Positions 31,915 to 40,872 of a stretch of 64,000 nt of DNA are shown piece after piece. Source of the stretch: JAAYZM01 sp964510785 (GTDB lineage Bacteria > Actinomycetota > Actinomycetes > Actinomycetales > Cellulomonadaceae); NCBI GenBank assembly GCA_964510785.1, contig CAZECM010000004.1, positions 1-64,000 of the forward strand, given 5' to 3'. How positions within the stretch are numbered: the first letter of the stretch is position 1; each line of letters begins with the position of its first letter. The translations under genes and the position numbers were made by a program. The notes under the pieces were generated by a model. It was given only the letters and a program-made list of their open reading frames with translations, ran no database searches and was not told the origin of the DNA.

Positions 31915-34900
31915 ATGAAGACCACCTCACGCGGCCTGGCGACGGGGCTCACCCTCGCCCTGGCCGGCTTCGGCCTCGTCGCGCCCATGGCGCCGGCGTT
32001 CGCCGCCCCTCCACCGCCGACGGCGACGTTCACGTCGTACGGCAACCCGATCCTCAGCGACGGTACGTACTACTCGGCCGACGCCGCACCGATGGTGCAC
32101 GACGACACGCTGTACGTCTACACCGGGCACGACATCGCGGGCGCCCAGTCCGGCGGCTTCAACATGCGCGACTACGGCGTCTTCGCGACCGAGGAGCTGA
32201 ACCCGGCGGGCGAGGCGACCACGTGGGACCACTACCGGGCGAACCTCGAGCCCGGTGACGTGTTCGAGTGGGCCACGGGCCTCAACGCCTTCGCGGGCCA
32301 CGTCGCCGAGGGCCCCGACGGCAACTTCTACTGGTATGCGCCCGTCGAGACGGTCTCGACGGCGTACGCGAACCGCATGGCGATCGGCGTCGCCGTCTCG
32401 GACTCGCCCGTGGGTCCGTGGACCGACGCGATCGGCGAGCCGCTCATCGACTGGGGCGACGTCTTCGGCTCCTCGAGCAGCGGCCAGGAGGTCATCGACC
32501 CGCACCTGTTCCGGGACGACGACGGCAAGGTCTACCTGTACTGGGGCTCGTGGTACATCGCCCGCATGGTCGAGCTCGAGCCCGACATGATCACGCGCGT
32601 GGACCCGAGCACCGCGGGTATCCACCAGTGGACCCAGGCGCAGGGCCTGCCCTCGTTCTTCGAGGCCCCGTGGGTGTTCAAGCGGTCCGGTACTTACTAC
32701 ATGGTCTACGACTGGAAGAACGGCGGCTCGGACTGCACGCCGTCGAACTACCAGGGCTGCATCGGCTACTCGACCGCGCCGTCGCCCACGGGGCCGTGGA
32801 CGTTCCGCGGTCTCATCCTCGGCGGCACGTCGGCCACGACCGTGCACCCCTCGGTGATCGAGTTCGGTGACTCCTGGTACATCACGTACCACACGAAGGA
32901 TGCCGCGAACGGTGGCCACTTCCGCCGTTCCGTCGCGATCGACGAGATCGCGTGGGACGACACGCAGACGCCGCCGCGGCTGCTGCCCGTCACCCCGACG
33001 CTCGACCCCGCGGTGGACCCGAAGCTCGCCTCGAGCGAGAACGTGGCGCGCGGGGCGACGCCGTCGGCCTCCTACACCGAGACCCCCCCGATGGACGTGC
33101 GGGCGCTCAACAACGGTCGCGTGACGACGGCGCTGCTGCCGCCCGACCAGTGGGGCAACTACCGCGCCGCGCGCAACGTCCAGACGGACTGGACGCAGTA
33201 CGACTGGGCCGAGCCCGTGCTGATCGACGGCGCCGGTATCCAGTTCGGGCAGGACAGCAACTGGATCCGCCCACCCGCGTCATGGAAGCTGCAGTACCGC
33301 GACTCCGGCGGCGGGTGGGTGGACGTCCCGAACCCCTCGGGCTACCCGACGACGGTGAACACGTGGCTCACGCTGACCTTCGACCCGATCGTCACGACGG
33401 GTCTGCGGGCGACGTACAACGGGCTCCCGAACGCCGCGCAGTTCCACTCGGTCGCCGTCTCGGAGTGGGAGGTCTACTCCGTGCAGGCCGACACCCTGGG
33501 CTCGGCCACCGTGGCCACGCTCGTGGGCGAGGCGCCGGCGCTGCCGGCCACCGTCCAGGGTGAGTTCCCCGGCGGTCACACGCTCGACGTCCCCGTGACG
33601 TGGAAGCCCGTCGCCGCGGCGGACTACCAGGTCGCGGGCACGTTCACGGTCGAGGGCCGCGCCCTGGGCCAGGCGGGCGACCTCGTCACCGCCGAGGTGA
33701 CCGTCGTCTCCGACGCGCCGCGCACCAACCACGCGGGTGACGCGACCCTCACCGCCTCCTACACGGCGGGCTGGAACAATCTCGCCGCCGTGAACGACGG
33801 CGAGCGCCCCTCGCTCGCCACCCCGCCCGGCAACGCCCAGTTCTGGGGCACGTGGTCCGGCACCCGCCCGGAGTCGCAGTGGCTCCAGTACACGTGGGCG
33901 GAGCCGGTCGACGTCGCCTACGTCGAGGTCGGCTTCGCCGCCGACGGCGGTCCCGGTCGCGGTACCGGCATCGAGGTCCCCGAGTCGTGGTCACTCGAGT
34001 ACTGGGACGGCGAGGACTGGGCGCCGGTGACCGGCGTGACGCCGGCCTACCCGGTCGAGCAGGGCTCGTACGTCGGCGTGGCGTTCGACGCCATCTCCAC
34101 GACGCAGCTGCGCCTGACGGCGAACGCGCTCCTCGGCTGGCTCGAAGGTGCTGGCAACGACCCCGGTCAGTACGCCGGCGTCGGTGTCTCCGAGTGGGAG
34201 GCCTGGAACCAGGCACCCGACGTCACCGCCCCCGTGGTCACCGTGACCCCGCAGGGCACGCCCGGCCTCGCCGGGTGGTTCGTCAGCCCCGTCAACGTCC
34301 GCATCGAGGCCGCCGACGACTCGCTCGCGCGGGTCACGATCGAGACCTCGGCCGACGACGGCGAGACGTGGGACGCCGTCGAGGACGTGCGCGAGCACAC
34401 GATCGTCCTCAGCACGGGCGAGCACGAGCTCCTCGTGCGGGCCACCGACCCCGCGGGCAACACCTCCGCGGTGCAGTCCGTGGCCGTCAAGGTCGACTTC
34501 ACGCCGCCGAGCGCGAGCGCGGTGGACGACTACGACGCACGCACCGTCACCGTGTCCGCCTCGGACGCAGGCTCCGGCCTCGCGAGCGTCGAGGTGAACG
34601 TCGACGCCGCGGGCTGGACCGCCTACACCGAGGTGCTCGAGCTGTCCGACGCCAAGCACGTGGTGCAGTACCGGGCCACGGACAACGCGGGCAACTCCTC
34701 GAGCCTCGGCACCGCGACCCTGCAGCCGAAGCTCTCCGGCGTGGTCGGCAACATCGCGCCGTTCGCTTCGGTCGAGGCCACCTTCACGGCGGGCTGGAAC
34801 TCCCTGGCCGCCGTGAACGACGGCGTACGCGCCGCACTCACCGGTGGTGCCCAGACGAACTTCTGGGGCACCTGGTCGGGTACCCGCCCGGCCACCCAGT

Positions 34901-37389
34901 CGTTGACCTACACGTGGCCGGTCCCGGTCACGGTGGGCTCGTCGACCATCGGGTTCTGGAACGACGGCGGCCCCGGCCGCGGCGACGGCGTCGAGACGCC
35001 GACCGGCTGGTCGCTCGAGTACTGGGACGCCGGCTCCGAGGGGTGGGTCCCGGTCGAGGTCTCCGCGGCGGGCTACCCCGTCTCGGCCACCGCCTACACG
35101 ACGGCGGAGTTCACGCCCGTGACCACCACGCGTCTGCGGGTGACCATCCAGGCCCGCCAGGGCACCTCGGTCGCCACGTACGCGGCCATGGCCGTCCCCG
35201 AGTGGGAGGTCGACGCCGTGGCTGTCGACGTCGAGCAGCCCGAGGCGCACCTCGTGGTGCTCGGCACCGCGGGTCTCGGCGGTTGGTACACCTCGGCAAG
35301 CACCCAGGTGCGGGTCGACGCGGCCGCGCAGGCCGGTGACGTCACGATCTCCACGAGCCTGAACGAGGGCGACTGGGTCGAGGTCGCCGGTCGTGTGGCG
35401 ACCGTGACGCTCCCGGGCGACGGCACCCATACGGTGCGCGCCCGCGTCACCGACTCGGCGGAGCAGGTATCCGAGATCGCGTCGATCACGGTCAAGGTGG
35501 ACGCCACGGCGCCCGTCGCGACCGCCGTCGTCGACCCGGAGGCGCGCTCCGTGACGGTCACCGCGACCGACGCGGTATCGGGCAGCCCCACGCTCGAGTA
35601 CCGCATCGACGATGCGGCGAGCTGGACCGCGTACACGGCACCCGTCGTCGTCGGCGACGCCCGCACCGAGGTCCACTACCGCGTGACGGACGCCGCAGGC
35701 AACGTCACGACCGGCACGGCCGTGGTGCTCGCCGCGGACGGCGGGCCTGCCCTCGAGGGCAACATCGGCCCGCTCGCGGAGGTCGAGGCGTCCTACACGG
35801 CAGGCTGGAACAACCTCGACGCCGTGAACGACGGTGAGAAGCCCGCGCTGACCGGCTCCCCCGAGAACTCGACGTTCTGGGGCACGTGGTCGGGCGACCG
35901 ACCGGCCTCGCAGTGGCTGTCCTACACGTGGGACTCCGCGGTGAGCGTCGACTCGGTCACGATCGGCTTCGCGTACGACGGCGGTCCCGGACGAGGGACC
36001 GGCATCGAGCTGCCCGAGTCGTGGCACCTCGAGTACTGGGACGGCGCGGCCTGGCTGCCCATGACGGGTGTCCAGCCGAGCTACCCCGTCTCCGGTAGCG
36101 AGTACGTCTCCGTGAAGTTCGACGCCGTGGAGACCACGGCGGTCCGAGCGGTGCTCGACGCGCAGCTCGGCTGGCTCGAGGGCGGGATCAACGCCCCCGG
36201 CGAGTACGCGGGCGTGGGCGTCACCGAGCTCGAGGTGTTCACCGAGGGGACCGGCCCCGACGTCGGCGACCTCGAGGCCCCCGCGCTCACGGTGACCCTC
36301 GACCCGGCATCGCCCGACGGTGGCGCCGGCTGGTACACCTCGGACGTCACCGTCACTGCCGTCGCCACCGACGAGACCGACCCGGCCCCCGTGGTCGAGC
36401 GGTTCGTCGAGGGCGCCTGGACCGCGGTGACGGAGCCGATCTCGGTGGGCGAGGGCGTGACCGCGCTGCGGCTGCGCGCCGTCGACGAGACCGGCAACGC
36501 CTCGGCGGAGTGGACCGGGACCCTCCGGGTCGACCGCACCGCACCGGTGTCGCAGGCCGTGCTCGACGGGCGGACCGTGACCCTCAAGGCCGCGGACTCC
36601 GGCTCGGGCGTCGACCGCGTCGAGTACTCGGTCGCCGGTGCCACGGGCCCGTTCGTCGCCTACGCCGGTCCCGTGACCGTCGCGGGCAGCGGTGCGGCGT
36701 CCGTGCACTACCGCGCCGTGGACCGGGCGGGACACGTCGAGCAGGTCGGGTCGGTGCGGGTTCCCGCGGCGGCCGAGGGCCTCGTCACGACGAGCCTGCT
36801 CGCCCACGTCGACAAGTCGAAGGTCGCTTTCGGCTCCGCCGTGGGTATGCAGATCCGGCTCACCGCCGTCGGCGGCGCCACGGTCGGCAGGACCACGGTT
36901 GCACTGACGGACAATGGCAAGCTGCTGCGGAACGTGACGCTCGTCGACGGTCGCGCCACGGTGGCGCTGTCGCGCAAGCTCGCGGTCGGTACGCACCGGT
37001 TCGAGGTCGCCTACGCGGGGAGCGCGACGTTCGCGTCGGCCCGGGCAGGGGCGCAGCTGAAGGTGACGAAGGCCACGAGCACCACCAAGGTGACGGTCAA
37101 GCCCGCGAAGATCAAGGTCACGTCGACCAAGCGGGTGACCGTCAAGGCGACCGTGCGGGCTTCGGGCCTCGTCCCGCAGGGCCGGGTCCAGATCACCGTG
37201 ACCCAGCTCAAGGGCAAGAAGGTCGTCTACTCCAAGCAGGTCAAGCTCTCGAAGAAGGGCGTGGCGACCGCGAAGCTGCCGCGACTGAAGACCACGGGCA
37301 AGTACCGGGTCAAGGTGAGCTACCTGGGTAGCGGCACGATCGCCAAGTCCAAGGCGAAGAGCACGACCATCCGCGTCGTCAAGCGCTGA
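31915..37389 (+). CDS. Giant secreted GH43 enzyme (alpha-L-arabinofuranosidase candidate)
   Basis: An 1824-residue secreted protein. After a signal peptide ending APAFA (residue 30) a GH43 five-bladed propeller covers about 36-370, with candidate catalytic residues Asp56 (SADAAPM), Asp195 (VIDPHLF) and Glu250 (FFEAPWVF). A discoidin-like domain and a BIG_4 domain follow, then three tandem modules of about 330 residues, each a carbohydrate-binding-like domain starting near YTAGWNNLAAVNDG and containing FWGTWSG, plus Ig-like domains with DxAGN motifs. Lys-rich Big_3-like repeats end the protein. No membrane anchor is seen. B. longum has a GH43 alpha-L-arabinofuranosidase (HypAA) at this place; substrate here is inferred. 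Confidence 0.85.
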   Translation: MKTTSRGLATGLTLALAGFGLVAPMAPAFAAPPPPTATFTSYGNPILSDGTYYSADAAPMVHDDTLYVYTGHDIAGAQSGGFNMRDYGVFATEELNPAGEATTWDHYRANLEPGDVFEWATGLNAFAGHVAEGPDGNFYWYAPVETVSTAYANRMAIGVAVSDSPVGPWTDAIGEPLIDWGDVFGSSSSGQEVIDPHLFRDDDGKVYLYWGSWYIARMVELEPDMITRVDPSTAGIHQWTQAQGLPSFFEAPWVFKRSGTYYMVYDWKNGGSDCTPSNYQGCIGYSTAPSPTGPWTFRGLILGGTSATTVHPSVIEFGDSWYITYHTKDAANGGHFRRSVAIDEIAWDDTQTPPRLLPVTPTLDPAVDPKLASSENVARGATPSASYTETPPMDVRALNNGRVTTALLPPDQWGNYRAARNVQTDWTQYDWAEPVLIDGAGIQFGQDSNWIRPPASWKLQYRDSGGGWVDVPNPSGYPTTVNTWLTLTFDPIVTTGLRATYNGLPNAAQFHSVAVSEWEVYSVQADTLGSATVATLVGEAPALPATVQGEFPGGHTLDVPVTWKPVAAADYQVAGTFTVEGRALGQAGDLVTAEVTVVSDAPRTNHAGDATLTASYTAGWNNLAAVNDGERPSLATPPGNAQFWGTWSGTRPESQWLQYTWAEPVDVAYVEVGFAADGGPGRGTGIEVPESWSLEYWDGEDWAPVTGVTPAYPVEQGSYVGVAFDAISTTQLRLTANALLGWLEGAGNDPGQYAGVGVSEWEAWNQAPDVTAPVVTVTPQGTPGLAGWFVSPVNVRIEAADDSLARVTIETSADDGETWDAVEDVREHTIVLSTGEHELLVRATDPAGNTSAVQSVAVKVDFTPPSASAVDDYDARTVTVSASDAGSGLASVEVNVDAAGWTAYTEVLELSDAKHVVQYRATDNAGNSSSLGTATLQPKLSGVVGNIAPFASVEATFTAGWNSLAAVNDGVRAALTGGAQTNFWGTWSGTRPATQSLTYTWPVPVTVGSSTIGFWNDGGPGRGDGVETPTGWSLEYWDAGSEGWVPVEVSAAGYPVSATAYTTAEFTPVTTTRLRVTIQARQGTSVATYAAMAVPEWEVDAVAVDVEQPEAHLVVLGTAGLGGWYTSASTQVRVDAAAQAGDVTISTSLNEGDWVEVAGRVATVTLPGDGTHTVRARVTDSAEQVSEIASITVKVDATAPVATAVVDPEARSVTVTATDAVSGSPTLEYRIDDAASWTAYTAPVVVGDARTEVHYRVTDAAGNVTTGTAVVLAADGGPALEGNIGPLAEVEASYTAGWNNLDAVNDGEKPALTGSPENSTFWGTWSGDRPASQWLSYTWDSAVSVDSVTIGFAYDGGPGRGTGIELPESWHLEYWDGAAWLPMTGVQPSYPVSGSEYVSVKFDAVETTAVRAVLDAQLGWLEGGINAPGEYAGVGVTELEVFTEGTGPDVGDLEAPALTVTLDPASPDGGAGWYTSDVTVTAVATDETDPAPVVERFVEGAWTAVTEPISVGEGVTALRLRAVDETGNASAEWTGTLRVDRTAPVSQAVLDGRTVTLKAADSGSGVDRVEYSVAGATGPFVAYAGPVTVAGSGAASVHYRAVDRAGHVEQVGSVRVPAAAEGLVTTSLLAHVDKSKVAFGSAVGMQIRLTAVGGATVGRTTVALTDNGKLLRNVTLVDGRATVALSRKLAVGTHRFEVAYAGSATFASARAGAQLKVTKATSTTKVTVKPAKIKVTSTKRVTVKATVRASGLVPQGRVQITVTQLKGKKVVYSKQVKLSKKGVATAKLPRLKTTGKYRVKVSYLGSGTIAKSKAKSTTIRVVKR

Positions 37390-37402
37390 CCGACCGGATC
37401 GC

Positions 37403-37438
37403 ACGGTGCCGGGAGGGGTTCGCCCCTCCCGGCACCGT
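37403..37438. terminator. Strong bidirectional terminator
   Basis: A perfect 16-bp stem (ACGGTGCCGGGAGGGG and its complement) closed by a TTCG tetraloop, between the GH43 gene and the converging YciO gene. Confidence 0.9.
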
Positions 37439-37453
37439 CGTGCCGTCGGTGGG

Positions 37454-38074
37454 CTACTCGAAGCGGGTGGGGTCGCCGGAGCCGACCCGGATCACCTCGG
37501 CGGGGCCGTCGGAGAAGTCGATGACGGTGGTGGGCTCGGCCGTGACCTCGCCCGCGTCGATCACGACGTCGACCACGTGGTCGAGCTCCTCCTTGATGGC
37601 CCAGCCGTCGGTGAGCGGCTCCTCGACCCCCGGCAGCAGGAGCGTCGAGGACAGGATCGGCTCGCCGAGCTCGCGCAGCAGCGCCTGCACCACGGGGTGC
37701 TCGGGGATCCGCACGCCCACCGTCCGCTTCTTCGGGTGCGCGAAGCGCTTGGGCACCTCGGACGTCGCCGGAAGGATGAAGGTGTAGGCCCCGGGCGTCG
37801 CGGCCTTGATGGCGCGGAACTGGTAGTTGTCGAGCCGCACGAACTGCCCGAGCTGGGCGAAGTCCGCGCACACGAGCGTGAAGTGGTGCTTGTCGTCGAG
37901 CCGGCGGATCGCCCGGATCCGGTCGGCACCCGTGCGCGAGTCGAGCCGCACGCCGAGCGCATAGCCCGAGTCCGTCGGGTACGCCACGAGCGCGTCGTCG
38001 CGCAGCATCGCGACCACCTGGGCGATCACGCGGGGCTGGGGGTCGTCAGGGTGCACGTCGAGGTACTTGGCCAT
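37454..38074 (-). CDS. YciO/Sua5-family protein
   Basis: A 206-residue protein of the Sua5/YciO/YrdC fold. The nucleotide- and RNA-binding surface is represented by LVAYPTDSGYALG near residue 29 and KKRTVGVRIPEHPVV; FTLVCADFAQLGQF and PGAYTFILPA are typical of the YciO branch. YrdC/Sua5 enzymes make threonylcarbamoyl-AMP for tRNA t6A, while YciO proteins are weaker paralogs of less certain role. It is alone, converging on the GH43 gene. The 125 bp upstream contain GACGACGGC-type simple repeats. Confidence 0.87.
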   Translation of the reverse strand: MAKYLDVHPDDPQPRVIAQVVAMLRDDALVAYPTDSGYALGVRLDSRTGADRIRAIRRLDDKHHFTLVCADFAQLGQFVRLDNYQFRAIKAATPGAYTFILPATSEVPKRFAHPKKRTVGVRIPEHPVVQALLRELGEPILSSTLLLPGVEEPLTDGWAIKEELDHVVDVVIDAGEVTAEPTTVIDFSDGPAEVIRVGSGDPTRFE

Positions 38075-38199
38075 GCCTCGAGCGTAAGGCCCACGGCGTG
38101 GGTGCGGCAGGTCGGCGGCGCGGGAGAGCGGAAGGCGTTCGACGACGACGGCGGACGACGACGGCAGTGCCCGACGACGACGGCGGTAGCCTCGGCGAC

Positions 38200-39036
38200 T
38201 CAGTGCCCCCGCAGCGCCTCGGCCAGCGCGCCGAGCGTCTCGGAGGTCCCGGCGTCGAGCTTGATCGTCGCGAGCTCGTCGCCGCGCGTGGCCCCACGGT
38301 TGACGATCACCACGGGGATCTCTCGCGCGGCGGCCTGGCGCACGAACCTCAGCCCGGAGTACACGGTCAGCGAGCTGCCCGCGACCAGCAGCGCCCCGCC
38401 GTCGGCCACGAGCTCCGTCGCCCGGACCACGCGCTCGCGGGGCACGGTCTCCCCGAAGTAGACGATGTCGGGCTTGAGGACGCCGCCGCACGCCTCGCAG
38501 TCGGCGACCACGAAGTGCGCCGTCTGCTCGATCACGGCGTCGGCGTCGGGGGCGATCTCGATGTCGCCCACGGCGCCGACGGACTCGACGAAGCCCGGGT
38601 TGAGGGCGTCGAGCCGGTCGGCGAGCTCCGCGCGGGCGATGACTCGCCCGCAGTCGAGGCACACGACGCGGTCGTAGTGACCGTGCAGGTCGATGACGTT
38701 GCGTGAGCCCGCGGCCTGGTGCAGCAGGTCGACGTTCTGGGTGATGACACCGCTCACGACGCCAGCCTCCTCGAGCCGGGCGAGCGCGACGTGCCCTTCG
38801 TTGGGTCGTGTGGCCCCGACGTGCCGCCAGCCCACGTGGTTGCGCGCCCAGTAGTGCCGCCGGAACGCGGGATCCCCCGTGAACTGCTGGAACGTCATGG
38901 GCGTGCGCGGCGGCGAATCGACCCCCCGATAGTCCGGAATCCCCGAGTCGGTCGAAATCCCCGCCCCGCTCAGCACCACCACTCGCCGCCCCCGCAGCGC
39001 CTCCACAACCCACCCCACCTCGCTCACTCCCCCCAC
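38200..39036 (-). CDS. Sir2-family NAD-dependent protein deacetylase
   Basis: A 278-residue sirtuin. NAD-binding motifs GAGISTDSGIPDYRG (residues 24-38) and TQNVD, the catalytic His in DLHGHYD, and four zinc cysteines (CLDC and CEAC) are all present, as is GSSLTVYSG. It removes acyl groups from protein lysines at the cost of NAD. Acetyl-CoA synthetase at 2.4-4.5 kb carries the target-type lysine motif, but regulation is not shown. Upstream lies a divergent DUF5701-like gene. Confidence 0.93.
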   Translation of the reverse strand: MGGVSEVGWVVEALRGRRVVVLSGAGISTDSGIPDYRGVDSPPRTPMTFQQFTGDPAFRRHYWARNHVGWRHVGATRPNEGHVALARLEEAGVVSGVITQNVDLLHQAAGSRNVIDLHGHYDRVVCLDCGRVIARAELADRLDALNPGFVESVGAVGDIEIAPDADAVIEQTAHFVVADCEACGGVLKPDIVYFGETVPRERVVRATELVADGGALLVAGSSLTVYSGLRFVRQAAAREIPVVIVNRGATRGDELATIKLDAGTSETLGALAEALRGH

Positions 39037-39200
39037 GCTACGTCCCCACCCCCACCCGCGAGATAGTGCCGAGCGCGCCGAGGTAGGTCCGCGGCGGCAC
39101 TACTTCGCGCACTCGGACCCACGTCGCGATGGGGCTGGGAACAGGGGCCGACGGCGGAGCGTTGAACTTGTCCCACCCCGCACCGCCAGGAGGCCGCCGC

Positions 39201-39923
39201 ATGCCCACCGTCGTCACCGAGGTCGATCCCCAGCTCTCCACCGTCACGGTCGCGCCGTCCGCCGCCGCAACCGCCTTCGACCCCGCGGCCGGCCCGCTCG
39301 ACGAGCTCGACCGGCAGGCGCGCGCCTACACCGAGACGGGCGTCGCGGCCCTGCTCGGGCTCGACGAGACCGGCCTCGCGGGGCTCGTGGCGCCGTTGCG
39401 CGCCGTCGTCGGCCGTGACGCGTCGTCGTGGTCGCACACCCCCGCGAAGGACGACGACGACGTCGACTTCCTGCTCGTGCTGCGTCCTGGCGACGTGAAC
39501 GACGCCGTGCCAGCGATGCGCCGCGGCACCAGGCTCGGCGTGAGCGTGATCGACCGCGAGGAGCTCGCGACCTACCGCGACATCGAGGGTGTCGAGGTGC
39601 CGGACGCGCGCGCGTACGTGCTGACCGGCATCGACGTGGGCTCGGAGTTTTGCGGGGTGCCCCCGGAGACGGCCCTCGCGACGGTGCGCGAGCGCGGCCG
39701 GACGCCGCTCACGATCGAGGAGGGCGTCGCGCTCGCGACCGTGCGCCCCGACCGGCTGCGGCCGAACCGCTGCTGGTCGCTCATGGGCTCGCGCACGGGG
39801 ACCAACCAGCGGGTGCCCGCCGTCTGGATCTCGGAGCGCCGCGCCAAGCTCGGCTGGTGCTGGGACCGCAATCCGCACACCTGGCTCGGCGCGGCGTCCG
39901 CCGCTGCTCGCGTCAGTCCGTGA
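39201..39923 (+). CDS. DUF5701-like hypothetical protein
   Basis: A 240-residue soluble protein. ATG 39201 is supported by CAGGAGG 7 bp upstream. It contains FLLVLRPGDVNDAVPAM, then VLTGIDVGSEFCGVPPE and NRCWSLMGSRTGTNQRVPAVWI, a pattern I associate with the uncharacterised DUF5701 family; no catalytic site is recognised. The last 11 bp overlap tail-to-tail with the alpha/beta hydrolase gene. Confidence 0.7.
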   Translation: MPTVVTEVDPQLSTVTVAPSAAATAFDPAAGPLDELDRQARAYTETGVAALLGLDETGLAGLVAPLRAVVGRDASSWSHTPAKDDDDVDFLLVLRPGDVNDAVPAMRRGTRLGVSVIDREELATYRDIEGVEVPDARAYVLTGIDVGSEFCGVPPETALATVRERGRTPLTIEEGVALATVRPDRLRPNRCWSLMGSRTGTNQRVPAVWISERRAKLGWCWDRNPHTWLGAASAAARVSP

Positions 39924-40665
39924 CGGAGCGGGCCGCCTCGATGATCACCGCGGCCGTCTCGGCCGGGCGGGAGACGGTGACGGCGTGCGAGGCGTCGATC
40001 TCGCTCGTGTGCGACCCCGCGCGCTCGGACATGTAGCGCTGGGACTCCAGCGGGATGGCGAGGTCCTGCGTGGCGATGAGGCTCCACGACGGGATCGTCT
40101 TCCACGCCGCCCCCGTGGCCTTGTCCTCGAGCGCGGTGCTCGCGATGGGCCGCTGGATGACGGCCATGCGCGCGGACACGTCGCTCGGCAGGTCGGCCGC
40201 GAACGCGGCGCCGAAGGTCTTCTGCTGGATGTAGAGGTCCGTCCCCGTGCCGCCGTCGGGCGTGGGGAAGGGCACGGGTGCGAGGTTGTTGCCGAGCTCG
40301 CCGCCGGGGAACTTCGCGGCGAGCTCGCCAGCGCTCTCGCCCACGTCGAGCTGGAAGCTCGCGAGGTACACGAGCGCCTTGACGTCGGGGTGGTCGGTGG
40401 CGGCCTCGCTGAGGACGACCCCGCCGTAGGAGTGGCCGGCCACGACGATCGGGCCGCCCACGTGGTCGAAGACGCTCCGCAGGTACTCCGCGTCGGCCTG
40501 CAGACCGCGCAGCGGGTTGGCGACCGCGATGGTCGGGTAGCCCTCGCGGAGGAGCTGGTCCACGACGTCGTTCCAGCTCGAGGCGTCGGCGAAGGCGCCG
40601 TGGACGAGGACGACGGTGGGCTTGGTGGTGCTCGTGCTGTGCTCGGGGGAGCTGCTCGCGTGCAT
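39913..40665 (-). CDS. Alpha/beta-fold hydrolase
   Basis: A 250-residue hydrolase of the EstC/MeNPOC-like group. The oxyanion stretch VVLVHGAFADASSW is followed by the nucleophile elbow GHSYGG (Ser about residue 88) and a late catalytic His in IDASHAVTVSRP. No signal peptide. It is divergent from the GntR gene, with two matching palindromes between them, so it is probably the GntR target. The substrate is unknown; relatives act on small esters. Confidence 0.88.
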   Translation of the reverse strand: MHASSSPEHSTSTTKPTVVLVHGAFADASSWNDVVDQLLREGYPTIAVANPLRGLQADAEYLRSVFDHVGGPIVVAGHSYGGVVLSEAATDHPDVKALVYLASFQLDVGESAGELAAKFPGGELGNNLAPVPFPTPDGGTGTDLYIQQKTFGAAFAADLPSDVSARMAVIQRPIASTALEDKATGAAWKTIPSWSLIATQDLAIPLESQRYMSERAGSHTSEIDASHAVTVSRPAETAAVIIEAARSVTD

Positions 40666-40775
40666 GGTGTGCTTCCTCTCGGTTCCGGGCCGCGGTGCTG
40701 CCCGGCCTTCGTGTCGTCGCGACCTCGGTATGGCCTCGACGGTCTTGTCTGACTCCCGGTGAACAATGGCAGTAC

Positions 40776-40787
40776 GCAATATATTGC
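40776..40787. promoter_or_regulatory. GntR operator candidate, site 1
   Basis: GCAATATATTGC, a perfect 12-bp palindrome that is very AT-rich for this genome, in the hydrolase/GntR divergent region. Confidence 0.7.
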
Positions 40788-40860
40788 ATGTGGCGACGAT
40801 CAAGATCGTGAACCGGCTCCACGGAACCCTCCAGGCTTGCATCGGCGGGGCCCACCGGGT

Positions 40861-40872
40861 GCAGTATGTTGC
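40861..40872. promoter_or_regulatory. GntR operator candidate, site 2
   Basis: GCAGTATGTTGC matches site 1 at 10 of 12 positions and ends exactly at the gntR start codon, which fits autorepression. The two sites are 85 bp apart. Confidence 0.65.

Noticed and set aside
33991..37404. An 1137-codon minus-strand frame opposite the GH43 gene
   Set aside because: Same codon-bias shadow; no recognisable motifs or Shine-Dalgarno.
38131..38190. GACGACGGC-type simple repeats between YciO and sirtuin genes
   Set aside because: The same words occur throughout the coding sequence because of Asp/Gly/Val codon bias; not a defined element.
39064..39102. 8-bp inverted repeat TAGTGCCG/CGGCACTA
   Set aside because: It lies between divergent starts, not gene ends, and the arms are short; a role could not be supported.
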